A stretch of 64,000 nt of DNA from Artemia franciscana (GCF_032884065.1 NC_088866.1:31366566-31430565); one strand, 5' to 3'; shown: positions 45,301 to 55,388, numbered from the stretch's first letter. The notes: generated by a model from the sequence alone, not told the origin. Numbers and translations are program-made.

Positions 45301-47465
45301 TTTTATTTAATCCTGAAAAAGACTTATGCCAGCCTTGCCTCTTACTCAGACTATCTGTCTTCGCTTTTTCTCCAATTTTTTTTCTGTTTCTCTCATTTTT
45401 TCATCACAGTCGACCAAGTTGATTTCAAATGAAACCAAGTTCAAGCAAAAATATATTCTTTGGTATTATTCAAATTAGGTCAACTTGGGTTTTACTAGTT
45501 AGTCAACTTGTTTCACGGTTATAGACATTTGGCAATTGGTCTTTCCGCAAATTCTAGTTTTTATGTGAAATTTGTTTAAGAAAAAAAGAGGAAAAAGTGA
45601 TGAAATTTCAAGTACCATAGGAGCTGCGGATAATTGAAAAAGCTGGAAAAGGGGGGAAAAGCAGAAAATAGCCAAATAATAATAAAAGATAATTTACATA
45701 GGGGTTGTGGAGGTTGGAGAAGCGGCGAATAAAACACCAAAATTAAGGTTTACTATATCCGTTCTATATTATGAGCCTGCAAAAAATACAGATAAGAGTC
45801 ATCTCTCTACTACGTTAAAGCTGCTTGAATTATGGCAGGTTAAATTCGAGGGCTTGAAGCCTGCTCTTCTACTTGTTTATAAACTTACCTGTTGTTGGAC
45901 GGTTTACGCCCTTAAAAGGCTAAACAAACAAAAAAAAGAAAAGGAAGGTCTCACTTTCTTCTAAGTCAAGTAGGATATGTTGAAGCCTATTTTGTAAAAT
46001 ATACCAAATTGCACGATTTATAAACCTTTTCGTTCTGTGAATGGTTTCGGCCCTTAGAAATGGCACTAAAACCTAACATGACATCGGACGCGTCGTCTTT
46101 CTGCTTATCATAGCCACATGTTATAAATTATGAAAAAGTGAAATTGATACACGATGACATGTCTGAGGTTACTAAGTTAACGGTAATGGGTTAACGTCTT
46201 GAAGTCGAGGATTTAAAGTTGCTTTCTTTCCCTTTTTCATAATTACCTATCGTCCGAAGGTTTCTTTTTGTGGTTGTAAAAACAACCGCAATAAAATTCA
46301 TTTTTGTTGATTTTATTGATTGAAACAAAAACAAAACATTTTTGGTTTTTTGCGTTTTTTGTGTGTGCTGTACTGGCCTCAGGTGGCTGGGTGTGGCAAT
46401 GTGTTGTTGCTATTAGTAGTGATATCTTTAAGAATGATAGCCACAAGTGTTAAGAGTGGGTTAATAACCTCGGAATTAAACATATGCAGAATTCATCATT
46501 CTGTAAACAAGATGCATTCTATCCCTTTATTTAATTATTTTATAATTCATTTATACAATTATCATATAATTTATTTTATTATTTTTTCAAGGGTAACGCT
46601 GAAGGAAAACCCGATGAAGGAAAACCCGTAACGCTGAAGGAGCCGGAAGCAAAACGGATTATTCTTCGAGACGCCCATTGTGACGGAATGGTAAAAAAAA
46701 ATTTATAATACAAACTAATTTAATAAGGCTTAGGGAATAAGATTTAGAGGAAATGAGTATCAATCCCATTTAGGTTACGAATAGTATATTGAGCTATTGG
46801 GTAAAGGTATTGAGTGGATAACTAAAGATTGGTAATGGGATAGAGTATTTCACAAGGACTCGAGTTTGGAAATGCCATGCTTTGGGAAAGGGATCAAACC
46901 CGGCCCAACAGTTGCGAGTAGAGTGTACTGGTTATCATTCAAGATTTCCCGAAAGAAATCTTGCCCAGGGCATTCTTCCTCCTTATATGAGACGGAAAAC
47001 CCCATATCATAGGCAGCCCAATAGCGCTGTCTAACTAACCAGTGAAATGGGCACAGTGTAGGCCTATTATTTATTTTTTTCCTAAGGCATTTTGTGTAGA
47101 AGGAGTTTTGTAGAATATTCAAAAGGGGCATATTAAAATGAAATATGTAAGTGCAAGTGCTTTTTTACGAACTTCATTTGATTTAACTTTTTTCTGATAT
47201 CCAATAATAACATTGACCGGCCGATATGTTGGTCGAACCCTAAATCTGGATGTTTGCTTTTTCTAAATTTAATTTTTTGCGACAAATTATTATATGCGTC
47301 TCAATTACTGTACATTGTCAATTTCATTTATTTTTTTGTTTTTTTTAGGGGGAGTTTGAAACCGAATTTTGTGTCCCAACGCATTGGTATTGGCACCAGT
47401 TCCAAGAGAAACGAAGAATTGAAAAAGAACTCAATGACCTCAAGTTTTTAAAAAAAAGTTTTTAA
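42322..47465 (+). CDS. Unrecognised small lysine-rich protein, three exons
   Basis: Exons 42322-42384, 46592-46690 and 47349-47465 all have GT..AG boundaries and are all in phase 0 (63, 99 and 117 bases including the stop), so they join without a frame change. If the ATG at 42328 is the start, the protein has 90 residues; otherwise it extends upstream. The N-terminal half is low-complexity and basic (QAKNKGTVKQKKKA, GNAEGKPDEGKPVTLKE). The C-terminal half looks folded and conserved: EAKRIILRDAHCDGM, then EFETEFCVPTHWYWHQFQEK and a charged helix RRIEKELNDLKF, ending at TAA 47463-47465. I do not recognise the family. The introns hold R1 and a tandem duplication. Confidence reflects exon structure only. 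Confidence 0.6.
43544..45308 (+). mobile_element. R1 element with defined ends and 4-bp target duplication
   Basis: A complete insertion of 1765 bp: it starts AAACAGTTCATGGTAACGAA and ends AAACTTGTTTTTTTTATTT. AATC precedes it (43540-43543) and follows it (45309-45312). The uninterrupted target, with a single AATC, survives at 43032-43035. The interior has a 5' block, a G-rich middle, a foldback (about 44450-44740) and a terminal foldback (45040-45287). It has no protein-coding frame of note, so it is non-autonomous. Confidence 0.85.
45040..45287. repeat. R1 terminal foldback (long inverted repeat)
   Basis: A left arm with GTAAGGAGCGACATTAAAAC, GAACAGAAATTACTCCGTAT and TGAAAGGGGCTTTTCCTCCT is answered by its near-perfect reverse complement up to TTACTTTCATTTC. 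Arms are about 100 bases around an AT-rich centre. The transcript would form one long hairpin. Confidence 0.9.
45631..46591 (+). other. Intron of the small lysine-rich gene; LINE tail fragment
   Basis: 46360-46440 (GTGTGCTGTACTGGCCTCAG, then a short AGT-type tail) resembles the 3' end of the RTE-like element near 12100. The frame at 45707-45964 has no recognisable domain. Confidence 0.5.
46592..46690 (+). CDS. Middle exon of the small lysine-rich protein
   Basis: Acceptor TTTTTTCAAG ends at 46591 and donor GTAAAA starts at 46691. Exactly 33 codons, GNAEGKPDEGKPVTLKEPEA then KRIILRDAHCDGM. An internal short repeat (GEGKP-like) sits at the start. Confidence 0.6.
46691..47348 (+). other. Last intron of the small lysine-rich gene
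   Basis: 658 bp with a T-rich 3' end (TTTTTTGTTTTTTTTAG). The minus-strand frame at 46850-47131 has no recognisable domain and runs inside the intron. Confidence 0.5.
47349..47465 (+). CDS. Terminal exon of the small lysine-rich protein
   Basis: A strong polypyrimidine acceptor TTTTTTTTAG ends at 47348. Encodes GEFETEFCVPTHWYWHQFQE, then KRRIEKELNDLKFLKKSF and TAA. The aromatic THWYWHQF core followed by a charged helix looks like conserved protein. Confidence 0.65.
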   Translation, partial: GEFETEFCVPTHWYWHQFQEKRRIEKELNDLKFLKKSF

Positions 47466-48245
47466 AGTTTTCAAAGTTCAAGTTTTATAAAAAAATTTAA
47501 TTACAGATGTGTCAAATTTTATATTATATATCTGTCTGTAGAAAACATGTAGATTATTAAAAACTGTTGAAAAAGCCGTCACAATCAAACACACAACAAA
47601 ACAGAGCATAGAGAAAAAACGCAATTTATCACTGCTTAAGGATGTGCGAGTCCAATTATTTAAATTCCCCCTGAATTTTTTGATTGGATTTTTCGCTTTC
47701 CGTCTGGTGAGACCGTGACCTTTGCGTTAGCAACTTTGAATTTCACAATAGCCATCGAACTTCTATAGCACAAAGGCAAATCAAACAGATACTTAGAAGA
47801 CTTAAATAACCGTTACCTTATATACGCGGTATATATTTCTAGAGATAGGATCTCTAGGCCTCCAATATCTTTACTTTTCTTTGGAGTCATGTTTAGATCA
47901 ATCTTCAAAGGGAATCAATTTTGATCTTGTAGATTAATCAAGAAAGCAGGGATCTAGATTATAATTTCGCAATATGCATGGAATTCACTGCAATCGCTTG
48001 AATTCCATAACAAACAAATAATAATGATGAAAATCTTAATCCTTGCTTGAAACATTATTTACTTATGGCCACAGCATTCAAAATAAAAACTTCTGTTGTA
48101 GATGTTTTAACCATGAAATTTTTCGCAAAATACCCTATTTGGCAGATGGTACAAACCAGTGACGTCAATTAGCAAAAATGTAAAGGGGTTGGAGTATTAG
48201 TAACTTACAAAATCTAAGGGGGAGGGGCAAATTTGCCGTTAAAAA
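47466..48245. other. Convergent intergenic region
   Basis: Lies between the ends of the small lysine-rich gene (+) and the ankyrin gene (-). No repeat or RNA recognised. The near-identical text AAGTTTTTAAAGTTTTCAAAG follows the stop of the former. Confidence 0.45.
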
Positions 48246-50237
48246 TTAAATGAAACTATCAGAAAGAGCATTTTCCGCAAAAATACCTAAAAGATGATAT
48301 TTTTTGAAACTTACAAGTTCTTCCTCATAAGTTAGGTAATTCTTAAAAATTTTCGGAATTTCCAAAACATTATTGCACATTTGGAGTGGATTTTCATTTA
48401 TTATATCTCGGCAAATTGATTTCAACGTGTGCGGATGAAAAACTGCGTTATTTTCTAAGAGATATTCACTTACCCTTGAGTGGTTAGAAAAAAACGCTAG
48501 CATTAAAGGTGTCTCATTATTGGAGTTTAAAGAATTCAGGCCTGCACCTTTTGACACTAGTAGCCTACACACATCCAAGTGACTTTTCTGTGCAGCAAGG
48601 TGTAAAGGAGTTGAGTTACTAGAATCTGAAGCATTTATTGTAGCACCGTTTGAAATCAATAGCTGACAGGCTTTTAGTTTTCCATAAAAAGCAGCATAAT
48701 GTAGAGGTGTTTCAGTTATGAAATATATGGCATCTATTGTAGCACCCTTTGAAATCAATAACTGACAAATATCTAGATTTTCAGTCATAACAGCTTTAAG
48801 TAAAGGTGTAATTTTCCTAGAATCTATGGCATCTATTGTCGCACCGTTTGAAATTAATAGCTGACAAATATCTAGATTTCCAGTCTCAACAGCTCTATGC
48901 AAAGGTGTTTTTTTTCCACAATCTATGGCATCTATTGCTGCACCCTTTGAAATCAATAACTGACAAATATCTAGATTTCCAGTCGCAACAGCTCTATGCA
49001 AAGGTGTTTCTTTCCCACAATCTATGGCATCTATTACAGCACCCTTTGAAATCAATAACTGACAAATATCTAGGTTTTCAGTCGCAACAGCTCTATGCAA
49101 AGGTGTTTTTTTCCCACAATCTATGGCATCTATTGCAGCACCCTTTGAAATCAATAACTGACAAATGTCTAGATTTCCAGTCTCCACAGCAATATGCAAA
49201 GGTGTTTCTTTCCCACAATCTATGGCATCTATTACAGCACCCTTTGAAATCAATAACTGACAAATATCAAGATTTCCAGTTGCAACAGCTCTATGCAAAG
49301 GTGTTTTTTTACTAGAATCTACAGTATCTATTGCAGCACCGTTTGAAATCAATAGCTGACAAATATCTAGATTTTCAGTCATAATTGCCATACGTAAAGG
49401 TGTAATTTCCCTAGAATTTATGGCATCTATTGTAGCACCCTTTGAAATCAAAAAATGACACATATCTAGATTTTTACGCATAACAGCTCTAAGTAAAGGA
49501 CTTATTCCCCTAGAATCTATGGCATCTATTGCAGCACCCTTTGTTATCAATAGCTGACACATATCTTGATTTCCTCTGCGAACAGCTGCATGTAAATGCG
49601 TTTCTCCATAACATTCTCTGGCATCTAATGCCGCACCCTTTGAAATCAATAACTGACAAATATCTAGATTTTGGGTCATAACAGCCCAATGTAAAGGCGT
49701 TTGTTTATAATTATTTCTGGCATCTAATTCAGCACCCTTTGAGATCAATAGCTGACAAATATCTAGATTTTTAGTCATAACAGCTCTATGCAAAGGTGTT
49801 TTTGCAAAGGTGCATCCCTCTTTGGCATCTAATGCAGCACCCTTTGTGATCAATAGCTGACAAATATCTAGATTTCCAGTCGCAACAGCTATATGCAATG
49901 GCGTTTGTTTATAAGAATTTCTGGCATCTATTGTCGCACCGTTTGAAATTAATAGCTGACAAATATCTAGATTTCCAGTCGCAACAGCTACATGTAAAGG
50001 CGTTTGTCTATAAGAATTTCTGGCATCTAATACAGCACCCTTTGAAATCCATAGGTGACAAATATCTATATTTCCGACCTCTGCAGCTATATGTAAAGGC
50101 GTTCTACCTCCATTATCTTTGACATCCATTGTATCACCATTTGAAATGAAAATTTTTCTAAGCTTGGTAGGTATAACATTTTTACCTTGGTCCTCTTTGT
50201 TACGTGAACGTTTATTTTGCGTTGATGTCTTCAGCAT
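48246..50237 (-). CDS. Ankyrin-repeat protein with SOCS-box-like C-terminus
   Basis: A 663-residue uninterrupted frame. Residues 1-44 are basic and lack a signal peptide. Residues 45-603 form 17 ankyrin repeats of 33 residues (the third has 35), consensus TPLHRAVATGNLDICQLLIS then KGA.IDA. Residues 604-638 (TLKSICRDI, then LEIPKIFKNYLTYE) match the SOCS/ASB-box layout: a Leu/Cys-rich helix followed by LP.P..LK.YL.Y. That box recruits Elongin BC and Cullin 5, so the likely role is substrate receptor of an ECS-type E3 ubiquitin ligase, cytosolic or nuclear. No intron or zinc motif is seen. Repeats 9-13 are almost identical at DNA level. The ATG at 50235-50237 lies near the edge of a recent duplication. 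The SOCS call is inference; a plain ankyrin protein is the alternative. Confidence 0.85.
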   Translation of the reverse strand: MLKTSTQNKRSRNKEDQGKNVIPTKLRKIFISNGDTMDVKDNGGRTPLHIAAEVGNIDICHLWISKGAVLDARNSYRQTPLHVAVATGNLDICQLLISNGATIDARNSYKQTPLHIAVATGNLDICQLLITKGAALDAKEGCTFAKTPLHRAVMTKNLDICQLLISKGAELDARNNYKQTPLHWAVMTQNLDICQLLISKGAALDARECYGETHLHAAVRRGNQDMCQLLITKGAAIDAIDSRGISPLLRAVMRKNLDMCHFLISKGATIDAINSREITPLRMAIMTENLDICQLLISNGAAIDTVDSSKKTPLHRAVATGNLDICQLLISKGAVIDAIDCGKETPLHIAVETGNLDICQLLISKGAAIDAIDCGKKTPLHRAVATENLDICQLLISKGAVIDAIDCGKETPLHRAVATGNLDICQLLISKGAAIDAIDCGKKTPLHRAVETGNLDICQLLISNGATIDAIDSRKITPLLKAVMTENLDICQLLISKGATIDAIYFITETPLHYAAFYGKLKACQLLISNGATINASDSSNSTPLHLAAQKSHLDVCRLLVSKGAGLNSLNSNNETPLMLAFFSNHSRVSEYLLENNAVFHPHTLKSICRDIINENPLQMCNNVLEIPKIFKNYLTYEEELVSFKKYHLLGIFAENALSDSFI
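48812..49307 (-). repeat. Homogenised 99-bp tandem units inside the ankyrin gene
   Basis: Ankyrin repeats 9-13 share nearly the same DNA, including AATCTATGGCATCTATT and TGAAATCAATAACTGACAAA in each unit. This points to recent unit expansion or gene conversion, and allelic repeat-number variation is likely. The plus-strand frame at 48836-49315 is a shadow of this periodicity. Confidence 0.9.
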
Positions 50238-50247
50238 GGTTCTCTGT

Positions 50248-50290
50248 AATAAATTGAGGTGACCTTGCTTTAGCTTCTGCTTATATATGG
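50248..50290. repeat. 43-bp segment, found inverted at 51353-51395
   Basis: Starts AATAAATTGAGGTGACCTTG and ends GCTTATATATGG, just upstream of the ankyrin start codon. The exact reverse complement sits at 51353-51395, in front of the second copy of the adjoining duplication. Confidence 0.95.
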
Positions 50291-50296
50291 TACCTT

Positions 50297-51348
50297 ACGT
50301 CATAACGAATGACGTTTTTTTGATAATCAAGAAGGATATTCAACCTCATAATGTTTTAAGTTTTTATGATTTTAACATGTATGAAGCCATTTTAAAGTCA
50401 TTTCATCGTGTAGATGAAGATGCATCTTCTGCCAAAAATATATCACACACAGAAACAGTTTTTGGCCTTTTAGGTGGATATGGTAAAGGACGAACCCCTG
50501 TTGAAACCGAAGCTATCACTTAGTTTTAATAGAACACATATATAATTGTATCAAACAGTTATGACGTCATTCATAATACTGTATATGACAAAATAATTAT
50601 TCTGTATTTGGCAAACAAATATTTTTATTTCAAGTATTATGTTTGGGGACTTGCAAAAGATTTGGTAATATCTTTTAAAATGTACTCTAAAACAGCTCTC
50701 TATAATGTTCCAGTGCCCTAACAATAGTGGAGAAGGATAACAAAAAGAAAAAAGAGGACACGTCAGTGCTACCCATGCAATAAATGACTTATCAAGTCGT
50801 TCTAGTCAGAGTTATGTAAGTTCCCCGCATAGAATTTTCAGCCATGGTGAATTCAATCATATGCTTTTCATTTTGATTTGACATTTTTGGGGGGTAGTTT
50901 TCAAACTACGTTTTGTAATTCTTTTAAATTTGTTTTCAAAATAACATTTACCATTCAGAATAATTTAAATAACAGTTACTCGTGGGATTCGGCTTGAATT
51001 CAGCTAGAATTAGCCATTTTTCTCACATAATTTTTTTCTCTAAACTCGTCTTCTGATTTTTGGTTACTAAGGGCGTTGTTTCACTATTTACTGGGTTGCA
51101 GTAACTGCTGCAACTATGAACTTCCCTTAAAGTTCCTTAAACTTTCCTTGCGAGCAGGCTACATTTCAGGACAAAACGAAACAAAACAAATGAAATGCTT
51201 TGATCAGGATAAAAATTAGCGAACCCTTAAAAAAATATGAAAATCATTTAATTTATTTTACAATAATAGGAAGATTCCCATGAACTGAATCAAATTTATA
51301 AAAAAATTTTAAAAAAAGATTAAAAAATGAAAATTCAAAAAAATTCAA
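50297..51348 (+). repeat. Segmental duplication, copy 1
   Basis: Starts ACGTCATAACGAATGACG and matches 51396-52233 with only a few differences, then 51145-51348 matches 52680-52872. Copy 1 lacks about 440 bp present between those parts in copy 2. It contains a small frame (50287-50523 with the codon just upstream) beginning VITNDVFLIIKKDIQPHN and ending GRTPVETEAIT, which is repeated identically in copy 2; I recognise no family. Confidence 0.9.
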
Positions 51349-51395
51349 AAATCCATATATAAGCAGAAGCTAAAGCAAGGTCACCTCAATTTATT

Positions 51396-52872
51396 ACGTC
51401 ATAACGAATGACGTTTTTTTGATAATCAAGAAGGATATTCAACCTCATAATGTTTTAAGTTTTTATGATTTTAACATGTATGAAGCCATTTTAAAGTCAT
51501 TTCATCGTGTAGATGAAGATGCATCTTCTGCCAAAAATATATCACACACAGAAACAGTTTTTGGCCTTTTAGGTGGATATGGTAAAGGACGAACCCCTGT
51601 TGAAACCGAAGCTATCACTTAGTTTTAATAGAACACATATATAATTGTATCAAACAGTTATGACGTCATTCATAATACTGTATATGACAAAATAATTATT
51701 CTGTATTTGGCAAACAAATATTTTTATTTCAAGTATTATGTTTGGGGACTTGCAAAAGATTTGGTAATATCTTTTAAAATGTACTCTAAAACAGCTCTCT
51801 ATAATGTTCCAGTGCCCTAACAATAGTGGAGAAGGATAACAAAAAGAAAAAAGAGGACACGTCAGTGCTACCCATGCAATAAATGACTTATCAAGTCGTT
51901 CTAGTCAGAGTTATGTAAGTTCCCCGCATAGAATTTTCAGCCATGGTGAATTCAATCATATGCTTTTCATTTTGATTTGACATTTTTGGGGGGTAGTTTT
52001 CAAACTACGTTTTGTAATTCTTTTAAATTTGTTTTCAAAATAACATTTACCATTCAGAATAATTTAAATAACAGTTACTCGTGGGATTCGGCTTGAATTC
52101 AGCTAGAATTAGCCATTTTTCTCACATAATTTTTTTCTCTAAACTCGTCTTCTGATTTCTGGTTACTAAGGGCGTTGTTTCACTATTTACTGGGTTGCAG
52201 TAACTGCTGCAACTATGAACTTCTCTTAAAGTTTCAACTTATTGCCTCAAGATGTTCTTACAATGTTTTTCCCTTGCAAGTTTTTCCTTAATTACATTTC
52301 CCCTTTTTGAAGACGCAGGATCCTTACATCAAATCTTATTTGTAAAAAGTGATAAAAATTGCATTGCTTACAGTCCTTGCCTTAGCAGCTATGTGAGTTA
52401 TTTCATCTCTGATGGTACATTTAATTTAATATAAGGGCATAGTTATAATACTGTTTAATTTTAATATTAAACCCTTTGATTACATCTAACCTCCCAAACT
52501 GTCTAATTCATTCGAGTTCCAAAACTTTAAAAGTTTTACAGTTTCCCATTGTTATTTAAAGTTTTCAGTGTCATTTTCTCTTGATTCTTTTGTCAAATTT
52601 GCCACTCTTACCAGCCTATTATGCACTGCTCAGTGTAAAGTCCTTCGTATTTGCCGATTTTCGAAAAATCTAGTCCTTGCCAGCAGGCTACATTTCAGGA
52701 CAAAACGAAACAAAACAAATGAAATGCTTTGATCAGGATAAAAATTAGCGAACCCTTAAAAAAATATGAAAATCATTTAATTTATTTTACAATAATAGGA
52801 AGATTCCCATGAACTGAATCAAATTTATAAAAAAATTTTAAAAAAAGATTAAAAAATGAAAATTCAAAAAAA
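51396..52872 (+). repeat. Segmental duplication, copy 2 (with extra 440 bp)
   Basis: Copy of 50297-51348 with an internal segment at about 52234-52679 missing from copy 1. It contains the same small frame (51419-51622). Identity over the shared part looks above 99 percent by eye, so the event is recent. Confidence 0.9.
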
Positions 52873-53375
52873 TCGCAAAGAGTCTGAATATTTGGGGACG
52901 ACTTAGTAAAGTTTCCAGTCCAGCTGCAAAGTTTTTTGTTGCTTTTAAAAATTAAGGTGAACCATAAGCCAAAAAATTTATACACTCCTTTTCTAAAACA
53001 TTTGACTTTTTTAATATACTGGTTACTTTATGAATAGCGATTATGAAAGCATTTAATAGCCGCAAAACTTTGCGACTATCTCTTATTAGAATGTTTTTAA
53101 AATAATGGTAGAGGTATTGAAACAAATATAAAAGCAGAAAAATTGACGAAGAACATGGATAATACGAAATTATAGGAATTTCCCATAATGTTAATATAAA
53201 ACTTTTGTAGGCAGGAGACAGGAGAAGATGAAAAAAAGAACCTTTTTTAGAAGAAAACCTAGTGATAAATAGCAATGAAATATATTTATGCTAAACAAGG
53301 AAATCCATAAATAACAATGAAATATAAAAAGTAACTGAACAAGGTAATCCATTCATCTAGACAGTGCTAAATATT
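52873..53375. other. No gene recognised
   Basis: AT-rich sequence. The minus-strand frame at 52952-53275 is hydrophobic but has no recognisable motif. Confidence 0.4.
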
Positions 53376-53640
53376 TCAGAGATCAAGCAGCATAGGATTT
53401 ATTCTTAGCTGGCACTCGTAAGGACTTTGCATCATTACGAAAAGCGTCATGCTAGTGATTTTGTCGTGCCACACGGAAGCGGAAACAGGGCCGGCTTCCC
53501 TACAAAATTTTCGGGGCCTTATTTTTAGCAAACACCCATAAAATCTTTGCATCATTATAAAACGCGTCACGCTAGTAATTTTGTCGGCCCGCACAGAAGC
53601 GGAACTAGGGCCACCTTCCCTACAATATTTTTGGGCCCTA
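53376..53640. repeat. Two tandem copies of about 125 bp
   Basis: Both units contain CTTTGCATCATTA, GCGTCA(T/C)GCTAGT, ATTTTGTCG and AGAAGCGGAA or a close variant, then AGGGCC. Probably a 3' region of the LINE that follows. Confidence 0.75.
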
Positions 53641-53995
53641 CTGTGTAGAATTCTGTTCCAGAGAGCATTCGGGCGGCTGAGTAACTGGGGTTATTTAAAG
53701 ATAAGTTGAAAAAGTATTTGCTAAGCCAAGGTTCTTAGTTCTTTTATTTATTTATATTTCGTTTCCTTTTTCTCTCTTTTCTGTTTATTATTATGAGATA
53801 GGTCATTATTATGGATGAGTTGATGAAAAATTGGTTGTTATTTTTTCGTTTGTAGTGAATTATTAGTTACAAAATGAGTTTTATGTGCCCGCCCAGTCGC
53901 AAGAACTTTTTATATCTTCCTTGGTGTGGGTACTTGCATATTAGTTAAATGTATTTGATTTATAAATAAAGTCAACTGAACTGAACTGAATTTTA
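53641..53995 (+). mobile_element. 3' end of a non-LTR retrotransposon
   Basis: Translation of GAATTCTGTTCCAGAGAGCA onwards gives a LINE ORF2 tail of the 'WNSLPE.IR...FK.KLKKYLL' type, here degraded (FKDKLKKYLLSQGS). It ends with TTTATAAATAAAGT and a (CTGAA)n tail at about 53975-53992. Everything 5' of this is missing. Confidence 0.7.
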
Positions 53996-54273
53996 TAAAA
54001 ATAGATGAGTAGCAACTAAATACTTTGCTGCATTTTTAGACTAAAGAATTGAAGGAAAAACTTAAAAAGAAAAAACTAAAATATCCATTTTGTTCAAATC
54101 GATGTGAATGCGTAGTTAAAAAGCGCAAACAGACACAAAAACACTGACAAATACAAGCTAATACTAAATCCAAGATATAATAGAGTTATATAGGGTGAAC
54201 AAAGCGAAAAAAAAAATCAAGGCGAAAGATTAAAATGAGGTAAAATACTTTTTTCTACATTAGACTAGCTGTC

Positions 54274-54296
54274 GGGGTGGCGCTTCGCGCCACCCC
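54274..54296 (-). terminator. Helitron 3' terminal hairpin
   Basis: GGGGTGGCGC, a 3-base loop, then GCGCCACCCC: a perfect 10-bp stem 5 bases from the CTAG end, as required at the 3' end of Helitrons, where it marks the end of rolling-circle transfer. Confidence 0.93.
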
Positions 54297-54433
54297 AGCA
54301 CCTAGTTGGTGGGGGCACTTCACCCCCCAAGCCCCCCCGTGCACGTAAGTCGTTACGTGCCATATTAGTTACGCGCCATTGTAGTTGTGTCCCTGTGTCC
54401 CACCTGTGAATATAGATAGATATATATATATTT

Positions 54434-54635
54434 TTAACTACGTAAAACTTGCGAATATACAACATTCTTGGCTGTCCCATTGTCTGTGCATATAAATAGA
54501 TTGTCAGGTTTACCGAATCTTGAACATGCAACATATAGTTTTCCATGGGAAAAACAATCTGTATTCAGATCTATACCTCATTATTCTAATGATTGCCCTT
54601 GAGCTTTCTTGATGGTGATTGCTAATCGAACATTC
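54434..54635 (-). pseudogene. Helitron helicase C-terminal relic
   Basis: Minus-strand translation gives NVRLAITIKKAQGQSLE, two stops, then GIDLNTDCFSHGKLYVACSR and NVVYSQVLRS before a stop. This is the end of the Pif1-like helicase of Helitron RepHel proteins (the T.NKAQGQSL and FSHGQLYVA.SR blocks). Only about 65 residues remain and two stop codons break them, so no protein is made. Confidence 0.88.
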
Positions 54636-54639
54636 CCTG

Positions 54640-55310
54640 TGTCCCCGTCGTCATTTATATATCCCCCCTGTTCCCCCAGCATCCCCCTTGTAGTTGTTTC
54701 CCTGTGTCCCGGTCGTCATTTATATTCCCAGTATCTCGGTCGTCATTTGTGTCCCAGTCTGTAATTTATCTTTGAGCGTCCCAGTCGTCATTTATATTCC
54801 CTGTGTCCCGGTGTCCCGGTCGTCATTTATGTCCCGGTGTCCCAGTCTGTAATTTCTCTTCGAGTGTCCCGGTCGTCATTTATATTCCCTGTGTCCCGGT
54901 TTTTAGTTTTCTTTTTCTCCTTTATTTTTCAGTTTTTTCCTTTTTTTAGTTTTTTTCTTTTTCAGTTTTTAGTTTTTTTTTGTTTTTTTTTATTAGTTTT
55001 TGTTGTTTTTTTTCTTTTTTGTTTTTTTGTAGTTTTTACCTTTTTTTTAGTTTTTTTATTTTTTATTTTTTAGTTGTTTATCTTTTTTTAAGTTTTTTTT
55101 TTAGTTTTTTAGCTTTTAGTTTTTTATCTTTTTTTAGTTTTTTTTTAGTTTTTTAGCTTTTTTAGTTTTTTTCTTTTTTAGTTTTTAGTTTTTTACCTTT
55201 TTTTAGTTTTTTTTTAGTTTTTTAGCTTTTTTAGTTTTTTTGGTATTTTCTTTTTAGTTTTTTTTGTAGTTTTTACCTTTTTTAGTTTTTTTTTCTTTTG
55301 TATTAATGCT
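54640..55310. repeat. Minisatellite and TTTTTAG-rich tract in the Helitron
   Basis: Repeated units of TGTCCCGGTCGTCATTTAT and CCCAGTCTGTAATTT-type text, then more than 350 bases of T runs broken by AG. Similar tracts recur at 55440-56085. Frames here (54837-55073, 55615-55803) are Phe-rich artefacts. Confidence 0.9.
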
Positions 55311-55312
55311 AC

Positions 55313-55388
55313 AGCCAAGGTTCGAACCTGGAACCTCTCGGACCTGGAACGTGGAACATAACGCTTTACCAACTCAGCTACTTTGGCT
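55313..55388 (-). pseudogene. tRNA-like sequence inside the Helitron, copy 1
   Basis: On the minus strand: AGCCAAAG, then a box-A-like TAGCTGAGTTGGTAAAGCG, a repeat-like middle, box-B-like GGTTCGAACC, and CTTGGCT, which pairs with the 5' end. The acceptor, D and T arms can be drawn, but the anticodon arm cannot. Most likely a tRNA-derived SINE head or decayed tRNA. Confidence 0.6.

Larger units (their letters stand above)
42857..45630. repeat. Tandem duplication of about 500 bp, second copy split by an R1 element
   Basis: Copy 1 is 42857-43350. Copy 2 is 43403-43543 plus 45309-45630. Shared text includes CCCAAGCCAAAATA(C/T)ATGC, GCCCTAGGATGGA(T/C)GGATC, TTGCCTCTTACTCAGACTAT and GGTCTTTCCGCAAATTC. 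Copy 2 is interrupted by R1 at 43544-45308 with an AATC target duplication. Confidence 0.9.

Noticed and set aside
48836-49315. Plus-strand 159-codon frame with repeated KYLDFQSQQLYAKV-type units
   Set aside because: It is the antisense shadow of the 99-bp ankyrin repeats. The coding signal lies on the minus strand.
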